Of a DNA stretch of 64,000 nt, positions 15,100 through 26,832 are shown piece by piece. A model generated the notes under the pieces. That model ran no database searches. It was not told the origin of the DNA and worked only from the letters and a program-made list of their open reading frames with translations. This stretch comes from Chrysoperla carnea (lineage: Eukaryota; Arthropoda; Insecta; Neuroptera; Chrysopidae). Made by a program: the position numbers and the translations under genes. The DNA is taken from the NCBI RefSeq assembly GCF_905475395.1, contig NW_025408271.1, forward strand, positions 1 to 64,000. Reading direction: 5' to 3'. Position 1 is the first letter of the stretch, and each line of letters starts with the position of its first letter.

Positions 15100-16095
15100 A
15101 TACATAGAGGTCGTTTATGACTGGACTAAGTATAAATAAGCCAAAAATGATCAAATTTGACATTTTTCGATAGAAAAAACATTTTTTGAAAATTTTCGAT
15201 TTTTCAACAAGAGAGTCATGACTATACAAATCATTGCAATTTTGATCCAAATAAGTCAAAACGAATACATAGAGGTCGTTTATGACTGGACTAAGTATAA
15301 ATAAGCCAAAAATGATCAAATTTGACATTTTTCGATAGAAAAAACATTTTTTGAAAATTTTCGATTTTTCAACAAGAGAGTCATGACTATACAAATCATT
15401 GAAATTTTGATCCAAATAAGTCAAAATGTATACATAGAGGTCGTTTATGACTGGACTAAGTATAAATAAGCCAAAAATGATCAAATTTGACATTTTTCGA
15501 TAGAAAAAACATTTTTTGAAAATTTTCGATTTTTCAACAAGAGAGTCATGACTATACAAATCATTGCAATTTTGATCCAAATAAGTCAAAACGAATACAT
15601 AGAGGTCGTTTATGACTGGACTAAGTATAAATAAGCCAAAAATGATCAAATTTGACATTTTTCGATAGAAAAAACATTTTTTGAAAATTTTCGATTTTTC
15701 AACAAGAGAGTCATGACTATACAAATCATTGAAATTTTGATCCAAATAAGTCAAAATGTATACATAGAGGTCGTTTATGACTGGACTAAGTATAAATAAG
15801 CCAAAAATGATCAAATTTGACATTTTTCGATAGAAAAAACATTTTTTGAAAATTTTCGATTTTTCAACAAGAGAGTCATGACTATACAAATCATTGCAAT
15901 TTTGATCCAAATAAGTCAAAACGAATACATAGAGGTCGTTTATGACTGGACTAAGTATAAATAAGCCAAAAATGATCAAATTTGACATTTTTCGATAGAA
16001 AAAACATTTTTTGAAAATTTTCGATTTTTCAACAAGAGAGTCATGACTATACAAATCATTGAAATTTTGATCCAAATAAGTCAAAATGTATACAT
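15100..16095. repeat. Run of 330-bp dimers
   Basis: The variant ACGAATACAT sits at 15261, 15591 and 15921, exactly 330 bp apart, alternating with monomers that read ATGTATACAT. The intervening sequence is almost unchanged from dimer to dimer, indicating recent local amplification of a two-monomer unit. The related copy at 18889 and 19219 has two dimers instead of three. Confidence 0.85.
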
Positions 16096-19000
16096 AGAGG
16101 TCGTTTATGACTGGACTAAGTATAAATAAGCCAAAAATGATCAAATTTGACATTTTTCGATAGAAAAAACATTTTTTAAAAATTTTCGATTTTTCAACAA
16201 AAGAGTCATGCCTATACAAATCATTGCAATTTTGATCCAAATAAGTCAAAATGTATACATAGAGGTCGTTTATGACTGGACTAAGTATAAATAAGCCAAA
16301 AATGATCAAATTTGACATTTTTCGATAGAAAAAACATTTTTTAAAAATTTTCGATTTTTCAACAAGAGACTCATGCCTATACAAATCATTGCAATTTTGA
16401 TCCGAATAAGTCAAAATGTATACATAGAGGTCGGTATGACTGGACTAAGTATAAATAAGCCAAAAATGATCAAATTTGACATTTTTCGATAGAAAAAACA
16501 TTTTTTGAAAATTTTCGATTTTTCAACAAGAGAGTCGTGACTATACAAATCATTGAAATTTTGATCCAAATAAGTCAAAATGTATACATAGAGGTCGTTT
16601 ATGACTGGACTAAGTATAAATAAGCCAAAAATGATCAAATTTGACATTTTTGATAGAAAAACATTTTTTAAAAATTTTCGATTTTTCAACAAGAGACTCA
16701 TGCCTATACAAATCATTGCAATTTTGATCCGAATAAGTCAAAATGTATACATAGAGGTCGTTTATGACTGGACTAAGTAAAAATGAGCCAAAAATGATCA
16801 AATTTGACATTTTTCGATAGAAAAAACATTTTTTGAAAATTTTCGATTTTTCAACAAGAGAGTCATGAATATACAAATCGTTGCAATTTTGATCCAAATA
16901 AGTCGAAATGAATACATAGAGGTCGTTTATGACTGGACTAAGTATAAATAAGCCAAAAATGATCAAATTTGACATTTTTCGATAGAAAAAACATTTTTTG
17001 AAAATTTTCGATTTTTCAAAAAGAGAGTCATGACTATACAAATCATTGCAATTTTGATCCAAATAAGTCAAAATGTATACATAGAGGTCGTTTATGACTG
17101 GACTAAGTATAAAAAAGCCAAAAATGATCAAATTTGACATTTTTCGATAGAAAAAACATTTTTTGAAAATTTTCGGTTTTTCAACAAGAGAGTCATGACT
17201 ATACAAATCATTGAAATTTTGATCCAAATAAGTCAAAATGTATACATAGAGGTCGTTTATGACTGGACTAAGTATAAATATGCCAAAAATGATCAAATTT
17301 GACATTTTTCGATAGAAAAAAACATTTTTTGAAAATTTTCGAGTTTTCAACAAGAGAGTCATGACTATACAAATAATTGCAATTTTGATCCAAATAAGTC
17401 AAAATGTATACATAGAGGTCGTTTATGATATGACTAAGTATAAATAAGCCAAAAATGATCAAATTTGACATTTTTCGATAGAAAAAACATTTTTTAAAAA
17501 TTTTCGATTTTTCAACAAGAGACTCATGCCTATACAAATCATTGCAATTTTGATCCAAATAAGTCAAAATGTATACATAGAGGTCGTTTATGACTGGACT
17601 AAGTATAAATAAGCCAAAAATGATCAAATTTGACATTTTTCGATAGAAAAAACATTTTTTGAAAATTTTCGATTTTTCAACAAGAGAGTCATGACTATAC
17701 AAATCATTGCAATTTCGATCCAAATAAGTCAAAATGAATACATAGAGGTCGTTTATGACTGGACTAAGTATAAATAAGCCAAAAATGATCAAATTTGACA
17801 TTTTTCGATAGAAAAAACATTTTTTAAAAATTTTCGATTTTTCAACAAGAGACTCATGCCTATACAAATCAATGCAATTTTGATCCAAATAAGTCAAAAT
17901 GTATACATAGAGGTCGTTTATGACTGGACTAAGTATAAATAAGCCAAAAATGATCAAATTTGACATTTTTCGATAGAAAAAACATTTTTTGAAAATTTTC
18001 GATTTTTCAACAAGAGACTCATGCCTATACAAATCATTGCAATTTTGATCCAAATAAGTCAAAATGTATACATAGAGGTCGTTTATGACTGGACTAAGTA
18101 TAAATAAGCCAAAAATGATCAAATTCGACATTTTTCGATAGAAAAAACATTTTTTGAAAATTTTCGATTTTTCAACAAGAGAGTCATGACTATACAAATC
18201 GTTGCAATTTTGATCCAAATAAGTCGAAATGAATACATAGAGGTCGTTTATGACTGGACTAAGTATAAATAAGCCAAAAATGTTCAAATTTGACATTTTT
18301 CGATAGAAAAAACATTTTTTGAAAATTTTCGATTTTTCAACAAGAGAGTCATGACTATACAAATCATTGCAATTTTGATCTAAATAAGTCAAAATGTATA
18401 CATAGAGGTCGTTTATGACTGGACTAAGTATAAATAAGCCAAAAATGATCAAATTTGACATTTTTCGATAGAAAAAACATTTTTTGAAAATTTTCGATTT
18501 TTCAACAAGAGAGTCATGACTATACAAATCATTGCAATTTTGATCCAAATAAGTCAAATGTATACATAGAGGTCGTTTATGACTGGACTAAGTATAAATA
18601 AGCCAAAAATGATCAAATTTGACATTTTTCGATAGAAAAAACATTTTTTTAAAATTTTCGATTTTTCAACAAGAGAGTCATGACTATACAAATCATTGAA
18701 ATTTTGATCCAAATAAGTCAAAATGTATACATAGAGGTCGTTTATGACTGGACTAAGTATAAATAAGCCAAAAATGATCAAATTTGACATTTTTCGATAG
18801 AAAAAAACATTTTTTGAAAATTTTCGATTTTTCAACAAGAGAGTCATGACTATACAAATCATTGCAATTTTGATCCAAATAAGTCAAAACGAATACATAG
18901 AGGTCGTTTATGACTGGACTAAGTATAAATAAGCCAAAAATGATCAAATTTGACATTTTTCGATAGAAAAAACATTTTTTGAAAATTTTCGATTTTTCAA

Positions 19001-21985
19001 CAAGAGAGTCATGACTATACAAATCATTGAAATTTTGATCCAAATAAGTCAAAATGTATACATAGAGGTCGTTTATGACTGGACTAAGTATAAATAAGCC
19101 AAAAATGATCAAATTTGACATTTTTCGATAGAAAAAACATTTTTTGAAAATTTTCGATTTTTCAACAAGAGAGTCATGACTATACAAATCATTGCAATTT
19201 TGATCCAAATAAGTCAAAACGAATACATAGAGGTCGTTTATGACTGGACTAAGTATAAATAAGCCAAAAATGATCAAATTTGACATTTTTCGATAGAAAA
19301 AACATTTTTTGAAAATTTTCGATTTTTCAACAAGAGAGTCATGACTATACAAATCATTGAAATTTTGATCCAAATAAGTCAAAATGTATACATAGAGGTC
19401 GTTTATGACTGGACTAAGTATAAATAAGCCAAAAATGATCAAATTTGACATTTTTCGATAGAAAAAACATTTTTTAAAAATTTTCGATTTTTCAACAAAA
19501 GAGTCATGCCTATACAAATCATTGCAATTTTGATCCAAATAAGTCAAAATGTATACATAGAGGTCGTTTATGACTGGACTAAGTATAAATAAGCCAAAAA
19601 TGATCAAATTTGACATTTTTCGATAGAAAAAACATTTTTTAAAAATTTTCGATTTTTCAACAAGAGACTTATGCCTATACAAATCATTGCAATTTTGATC
19701 CGAATAAGTCAAAATGTATACATAGAGGTCGGTATGACTGGACTAAGTATAAATAAGCCAAAAATGATCAAATTTGACATTTTTCGATAGAAAAAACATT
19801 TTTTGAAAATTTTCGATTTTTCAACAAGAGAGTCGTGACTATACAAATCATTGAAATTTTGATCCAAATAAGTCAAAATGTATACATAGAGGTCGTTTAT
19901 GACTGGACTAAGTATAAATAAGCCAAAAATGATCAAATTTGACATTTTTGATAGAAAAACATTTTTTAAAAATTTTCGATTTTTCAACAAGAGACTCATG
20001 CCTATACAAATCATTGCAATTTTGATCCGAATAAGTCAAAATGTATACATAGAGGTCGTTTATGACTGGACTAAGTAAAAATAAGCCAAAAATGATCAAA
20101 TTTGACATTTTTCGATAGAAAAAACATTTTTTGAAAATTTTCGATTTTTCAACAAGAGAGTCATGAATATACAAATCGTTGCAATTTTGATCCAAATAAG
20201 TCGAAATGAATACATAGAGGTCGTTTATGACTGGACTAAGTATAAATAAGCCAAAAATGATCAAATTTGACATTTTTCGATAGAAAAAACATTTTTTGAA
20301 AATTTTCGATTTTTCAAAAAGAGAGTCATGACTATACAAATCATTGCAATTTTGATCCAAATAAGTCAAAATGTATACATAGAGGTCGTTTATGACTGGA
20401 CTAAGTATAAAAAAGCCAAAAATGATCAAATTTGACATTTTTCGATAGAAAAAAAATTTTTTGAAAATTTTCGGTTTTTCAACAAGAGAGTCATGACTAT
20501 ACAAATCATTGAAATTTTGATCCAAATAAGTCAAAATGTATACATAGAGGTCGTTTATGACTGGACTAAGTATAAATATGCCAAAAATGATCAAATTTGA
20601 CATTTTTCGATAGAAAAAACATTTTTTGAAAATTTTCGAGTTTTCAACAAGAGAGTCATGACTATACAAATAATTGCAATTTTGATCCAAATAAGTCAAA
20701 ATGTATACATAGAGGTCGTTATGATATGACTAAGTATAAATAAGCCAAAAATGATCAAATTTGACATTTTTCGATAGAAAAAACATTTTTTAAAAATTTT
20801 CGATTTTTCAACAAGAGACTCATGCCTATACAAATCATTGCAATTTTGATCCAAATAAGTCAAAATGTATACATAGAGGTCGTTTATGACTGGACTAAGT
20901 ATAAATAAGCCAAAAATGATCAAATTTGACATTTTTCGATAGAAAAAAACATTTTTTGAAAATTTTCGATTTTTCAACAAGAGAGTCATGACTATACAAA
21001 TCATTGCAATTTCGATCCAAATAAGTCAAAATGAATACATAGAGGTCGTTTATGACTGGACTAAGTATAAATAAGCCAAAAATGATCAAATTTGACATTT
21101 TTCGATAGAAAAAACATTTTTTAAAAATTTTCGATTTTTCAACAAGAGACTCATGCCTATACAAATCAATGCAATTTTGATCCAAATAAGTCAAAATGTA
21201 TACATAGAGGTCGTTTATGACTGGACTAAGTATAAATAAGCCAAAAATGATCAAATTTGACATTTTTCGATAGAAAAAACATTTTTTGAAAATTTTCGAT
21301 TTTTCAACAAGAGACTCATGCCTATACAAATCATTGCAATTTTGATCCAAATAAGTCAAAATGTATACATAGAGGTCGTTTATGACTGGACTAAGTATAA
21401 ATAAGCCAAAAATGATCAAATTCGACATTTTTCGATAGAAAAAACATTTTTTGAAAATTTTCGATTTTTCAACAAGAGAGTCATGACTATACAAATCGTT
21501 GCAATTTTGATCCAAATAAGTCGAAATGAATACATAGAGGTCGTTTATGACTGGACTAAGTATAAATAAGCCAAAAATGATCAAATTTGACATTTTTCGA
21601 TAGAAAAAACATTTTTTGAAAATTTTCGATTTTTCAACAAGAGAGTCATGACTATACAAATCATTGCAATTTTGATCTAAATAAGTCAAAATGTATACAT
21701 AGAGGTCGTTTATGACTGGACTAAGTATAAATAAGCCAAAAATGATCAAATTTGACATTTTTCGATAGAAAAAACATTTTTTGAAAATTTTCGATTTTTC
21801 AACAAGAGAGTCATGACTATACAAATCATTGCAATTTTGATCCAAATAAGTCAAATGTATACATAGAGGTCGTTTATGACTGGACTAAGTATAAATAAGC
21901 CAAAAATGATCAAATTTGACATTTTTCGATAGAAAAAACATTTTTTTAAAATTTTCGATTTTTCAACAAGAGAGTCATGACTATA
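15480..21985. repeat. 20-monomer (about 3.3-kb) tandem duplication
   Basis: Rare variants recur at an offset of 3297-3298 bp: ACGAATACAT at 15591/18889 and 15921/19219, and a missing A in AAGTCAAATGTATAC near 18554/21851. The short TTTTTGATAGAAAAAC variant, which lacks the CG, also recurs (about 16650 and 19948). Twenty monomers would be 3300 bp. The two copies lose similarity below about 18780 and above about 21985. Confidence 0.85.
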
Positions 21986-24900
21986 CAAATAATTGCAATT
22001 TTGATCCAAATAAGTCAAAATGTATACATAGAGGTCGTTTATGACTGGACTAAGTATAAATAAGCCAAAAATGATCAAATTTGACATTTTTCGATAGAAA
22101 AAACATTTTTTAAAAATTTTCAATTTTTCAACAAGAGACTCATGCCTATACAAATCATTGCAATTTTGATCCAAATAAGTCAAAATGAATACATAGAGGT
22201 CGTTTATGACTGGACTAAGTATAAATAAGCCAAAAATGACCAAATTTGACATTTTTCGATAGAAAAAAACATTTTTTGAAAATTTTCGATTTTTCAACAA
22301 GAGAGTCATGACTATACAAATCATTGAAATTTTGATCAAAATAAGTCAAAATGTATACATAGAGGTCGTTTATGACTGGACTAAGTATAAATAAGCCAAA
22401 AATGATCAAATTTGACATTTTTCGATAGAAAAAACATTTTTTGAAAATTTTCGATTTTTCAACAAGAGAGTCATGACTATACAAAGCATTGCAATTTTGA
22501 TCCAAATAAGTCAGAATGTATACATAGAGGTCGTTTATGACTGGACTAAGTATAAATAAGCCAAAAATGATCAAATTTGACATTTTTCGATAGAAAAAAA
22601 CATTTTTTAAAAATTTTCGATTTTTCAACAAGAGACTCATGCCTATACAAATCATTGCAATTTTGATCCAAATAAGTCAAAATGTATACATAGAGGTCGT
22701 TTATGACTGGACTAAGTATATATAAGCCAAAAATGATCAAATTTGACATTTTTCGATAGAAAAAAACAGTTTCTAAAAATTTTCGATTTTTCAACAAGAG
22801 ACTCATGCCTATACAAATCATTGAAATTTTGATCCAAATAAGTCAAAATGTATACATAGAGGTCGTTTATGACTGGACTAAGTATAAATAAGCCAAAAAT
22901 GATCAAATTTGACATTTTTCGATAGAAAAAAACATTTTTTGAAAATTTTCGATTTTTCAACAAGAGAGTCATGACTATACAAATCATTGAAATTTTGATC
23001 CAAATAAGACAAAATGTAAACATAGAGGTCGTTTATGACTGGACTAAGTATAAATAACCAAAAAGGATCAAATTTGACATTTTTCGATAGAAAAAACAAT
23101 TTTTTTTAAAATTTTCGATTTTTCAACAAGAGAGTCATGACTACACAAATCATTGCAATTTTGATCCAAATAAGTCAAAATGTATACATAGAGGTCGTTT
23201 ATGACTGGACTAAGTATATATAAGCCAAAAATGATCAAATTTGACATTTTTCGATAGAAAAAACAGTTTCTAAAAATTTTCGATTTTTCAACAAGAGACT
23301 CATGCCTATACAAATCATTGAAATTTTGATCCAAATAAGTCAAAATGTATACATAGAGGTCGTTTATGACTGGACTAAGTATAAATAAGCCAAAAATGAT
23401 CAAATTTGACATTTTTCGATAGAAAAAACATTTTTTGAAAATTTTCGATTTTTCAACAAGAGAGTCATGACTATACAAATCATTGCAATTTTGATCCAAA
23501 TAAGTCAAAATGAATACATAGAGGTCGGTATGACTGGACTTAGTATAAATAAGCCAAAAATGATCAAATTTGACATTTTTCGATAGAAAAAACATTTTTT
23601 GAAAATTTTCGATTTTTCAACAAGAGAGTCATGACTATACAAATAATTGCAATTTTGATCCAAATAAGTCAAAATGTATACATAGAGGTCGTTTATGACT
23701 GGACTAAGTATAAATAAGCCAAAAATGATCAAATTTGACATTTTTCGATAGAAAAAAACATTTTTTAAAAATTTTCAATTTTTCAACAACAGACTCATGC
23801 CTATACAAATCATTGCAATTTTGATCCAAATAAGTCAAAATGAATACATAGAGGTCGTTTATGACTGGACTAAGTATAAATAAGCCAAAAATGACCAAAT
23901 TTGACATTTTTCGATAGAAAAAACATTTTTTGAAAATTTTCGATTTTTCAACAAGAGAGTCATGACTATACAAATCATTGAAATTTTGATCCAAATAAGT
24001 CAAAATGTATACATAGAGGTCGTTTATGACTGGACTAAGTATAAATAAGCCAAAAATGATCAAATTTGACATTTTTCGATAGAAAAAACATTTTTTGAAA
24101 TTTCGATTTTTCAACAAGAGAGTCATGCGCATACAAATAATTGTAATTTTGATCCAAATAAGTCAAAATGTATACATAGAGGTCGTTTATGACTGGACTA
24201 AGTATAAATAAGCCAAAAATGATCAAATTTGACATTTTTCGATAGAAAAAACATTTTTTAAAAATTTTCGATTTTTCAACAAGAGACTCATGCCTATACA
24301 AATCATTGCAATTTTGATCCAAATAAGTCAAAATGAATACATAGAGGTCGTTTATGACTGGACTAAGTATAAATAAGTCAAAAATGATCAAATTTGACAT
24401 TTTTCGATAAAAAAAACATTTTTTGAAAATTTTCGATTTTTCAACAAGAGACTCATGACTATACAAATCGTTGCAATTTTGATCCAAATAAGTCAAAATG
24501 AATACATAGAGGTCGTTTATGACTAGACTAAGTATAAATAAGCCAAAAATTATCAAATTTGACATTTTTCGATAGAAAAAACATTTTTTGAAAACTTTCG
24601 ATTTTTCAACAAGAGAGTCATGACTATACAAATCATTGAAATTTTGATCCAAATAAGACAAAATGTAAACATAAGGGTCGTTTATGACTGGACTAAGTAT
24701 AAATAACCAAAAAGGATCAAATTTGACATTTTTCGATAGAAAAAACATTTTTTGAAAATTTTCGATTTTTCAACAAGAGAGTCATGACTATACAAATCGT
24801 TGCAATTTTGATCCAAATAAGTCAAAATGAATACATAGAGGTCGTTTATGACTGGACTAAGTATAAATAAGCCAAAAATGATCAAATTTGACATTTTTCG

Positions 24901-25108
24901 ATAGAAAAAACATTTTTTGAAAATTTTCGATTTTTCAACAAGAGAGTCATGACTATGCAAATCATTGAAATTTTGATCCAAATAAGTCAAAATGTAAACA
25001 TAGAGGTCGTTTATGACTGGACTAAGTATAAATAACCAAAAAAGATCAAATTTGACATTTTTCGATAGAAAAAAAAATTTTTTCAAAAATTTTCGTTTTT
25101 TCAACAAG

Positions 25109-25121
25109 AGAGTCATGACTA
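25109..25121. repeat. Left target-site duplication of the LINE
   Basis: The 13-bp string AGAGTCATGACTA is satellite sequence and is followed at once by non-satellite DNA. The same 13 bp reappear at 31064-31076 after the poly(A) tail, and the satellite continues there in the expected phase (TACAAATCAT). Confidence 0.9.
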
Positions 25122-25422
25122 GATTCTTGTTACAACTCTTATAGAGAGAAGACATAAATATTTAATTGTCGCCAACAATAACAAGAATTAATATTTTTAT
25201 TAAAAATAAAATAAATTGATTAATCCAATATTAATATTATTGCATAATAGTTAAAATTTTTTGTTTGTCTGTTTGTGATATACCATTTTGTTTACAACTA
25301 ACTGAGGTGAGTCGGATACTTTATATACATATATCTGTTTTTGTAATACTAAATTTGTTTTTACTATATTTTTTCTAAAAACTCGTGTCTTTTAGTACAT
25401 TTAAATTAAATTAAAATTTTTA
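25122..25422 (+). other. LINE 5' untranslated leader
   Basis: A/T-rich, 301 bp, beginning GATTCTTGTTACAACTC directly after the target-site duplication. Such elements usually carry an internal promoter at their extreme 5' end, but I see no motif here convincing enough to name. No satellite similarity is visible, and there is no in-frame ATG for ORF1. An in-frame TAA at 25402-25404 limits how far upstream ORF1 can extend. Confidence 0.7.
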
Positions 25423-26832
25423 TTGCGTATATTTAAAAATAAAACCAACTTCTTAGAGGTGGCTGAGGATGATCCTCCGCCAGACCCTTCTCGGAGGGGT
25501 CTGGATGACCCTCCTCCCAATCCCGATACTCCAGTAAATGTTAATAATAAACCCGATCTACCCAATATCTCTACAAAAGAAAAACCTGTCTACAAATATT
25601 CGATAAACTCACTTGGACCTTTCAAAGTATTTGTAGAGTCAAATGAAAAAAATATAGGAAGATTGCATCCGTTGGCAATTGGGCGCATATTGTTTAATAA
25701 TAATGTACCCAACATTGTGAAAATAGAAAACTTGGGACGCAATAGGATTTGTATCCAATTTAACTCCCGTACTGCCGCTAACTCTTTCTTGGACAATCCC
25801 GTACTAAAAACTGAAAACCTTCGCGCCTATGTTCCTACCCACTGTGTCACTCGAGTGGGTGTTGTTAAAGACATCGATGAAAATATTGATGAACAAATTA
25901 TTCTTGATAATATGAAAAACAACAAAAACATAAACATCCTAAAAGTTCATCGAATGTCAAGAAGAACAACATCCCCCGATGGCACACCATCCTATAAACC
26001 TTCCTCTACCATACAAGTAACCTTTGAAGGAAGAAATCTTCCCGATTATATTACCCTATTTTATTGTTCCCGTCCCGTAGAAATGTACACATTTCCCGTG
26101 ACCCAATGTTACAATTGCTGTAGATTTGGGCACATTACCAAAAATTGTAAAAGCTCTCCACGATGTGCCAAATGTTCCGAAGACCACCAATCATTGAATT
26201 GCACTAAAGATGACAGCTTACCTAAAATATGCATTAGTTGCAATGGTGACCACTCTGCTACCTATAAGAACTGCCCAGAGTATAAAAGGCAAGTTGCCAT
26301 CAAAAAAATTATGGCCTCAGATGGCTTAACATATTTTGAAGCCAGTGGTAAAGTACCTAAAATCTTAAGCAATGTAACCCTTCCTAATCCTATTAATGTG
26401 TCGTCTACCCCGCAACAATTTCCTTTGCTGTCGTATAATTCTTCTCCAATCGCCACAACGACTAGACAAACAATTCGACGGACGTACTCTAAGGCTACTA
26501 CTTCACCAACTACCGCCCCTGTTCCTAAGAAACGAAAAGACTCCACTCCCCTTACAAATCCTATTGCGGCCCAAATTGATAATTTGTTGATTAACCCCAA
26601 CGGTAGGTCGAATTCTCCCATATTTTATAGTTTTCCATCTACTTCTACTACCTTACCCACCCCCAACGACCCATTTTTTTCTACACTAATCTCAGTTTTG
26701 AACTCTTTTGAATTAGATCCGACTATTAAAACAAACATTGTACAAACTATTATAAATAAAATCACTAATGGATCAGGTGTCCCAAGAACTCAAACTGCTT
26801 CAATGGAACATCCGAAGCATCAATCAAAATAA
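25423..26832 (+). CDS. LINE ORF1, gag-like nucleic-acid-binding protein with three CCHC zinc knuckles
   Basis: A 469-codon frame encoding the RNA-binding partner that packages the element's transcript into a ribonucleoprotein. Residues 15-60 are acidic and proline-rich. Residues 56-215 form a globular region of the type found before the knuckles in insect I/R1/Jockey-like ORF1 proteins. Three knuckles follow: Cys229-Cys232-His237-Cys242, Cys248-Cys251-His255-Cys260 and Cys270-Cys273-His277-Cys284. The tail (320-420) is rich in Ser, Thr and Pro with a basic KKRK near 369. The given start is a TTG codon. The first in-frame ATG is Met164, well inside the conserved region, and the frame is closed upstream at 25402. 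Translation therefore either begins at a non-AUG codon, or the start has been lost in this copy. The 3' end overlaps ORF2 by 65 bp in a different frame. Confidence 0.88.
   Translation: MRIFKNKTNFLEVAEDDPPPDPSRRGLDDPPPNPDTPVNVNNKPDLPNISTKEKPVYKYSINSLGPFKVFVESNEKNIGRLHPLAIGRILFNNNVPNIVKIENLGRNRICIQFNSRTAANSFLDNPVLKTENLRAYVPTHCVTRVGVVKDIDENIDEQIILDNMKNNKNINILKVHRMSRRTTSPDGTPSYKPSSTIQVTFEGRNLPDYITLFYCSRPVEMYTFPVTQCYNCCRFGHITKNCKSSPRCAKCSEDHQSLNCTKDDSLPKICISCNGDHSATYKNCPEYKRQVAIKKIMASDGLTYFEASGKVPKILSNVTLPNPINVSSTPQQFPLLSYNSSPIATTTRQTIRRTYSKATTSPTTAPVPKKRKDSTPLTNPIAAQIDNLLINPNGRSNSPIFYSFPSTSTTLPTPNDPFFSTLISVLNSFELDPTIKTNIVQTIINKITNGSGVPRTQTASMEHPKHQSK

Larger units (their letters stand above)
1..25121. 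repeat. 165-bp satellite array, left block (about 152 monomers)
   Basis: Head-to-tail monomers of 165 bp, for example position 1 matches position 166. The consensus is about 27% G+C and holds three CpG sites, a TATAAATA string, a TCAAATTTGA palindrome and a cluster of A/T tracts. Two common variants alternate: one reads GACTCATGCCTATAC, the other GAGTCATGACTATAC. Single-base length changes fall mostly in the A-runs and T-runs. No other sequence interrupts the block until the LINE at 25122. One minus-strand frame is free of stops, giving 55-residue repeat ORFs that break wherever an indel occurs. Monomers differ by nonsynonymous as well as silent changes and by frameshifts, so I read this as non-coding satellite. 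The length is close to nucleosomal, as in many centromeric or pericentromeric satellites; the chromosomal location is inference. Confidence 0.97.

Noticed and set aside
1..25121. Telomeric TTAGG repeats, rRNA or tRNA genes
   Set aside because: None were seen on either strand; all of the block is the same satellite.
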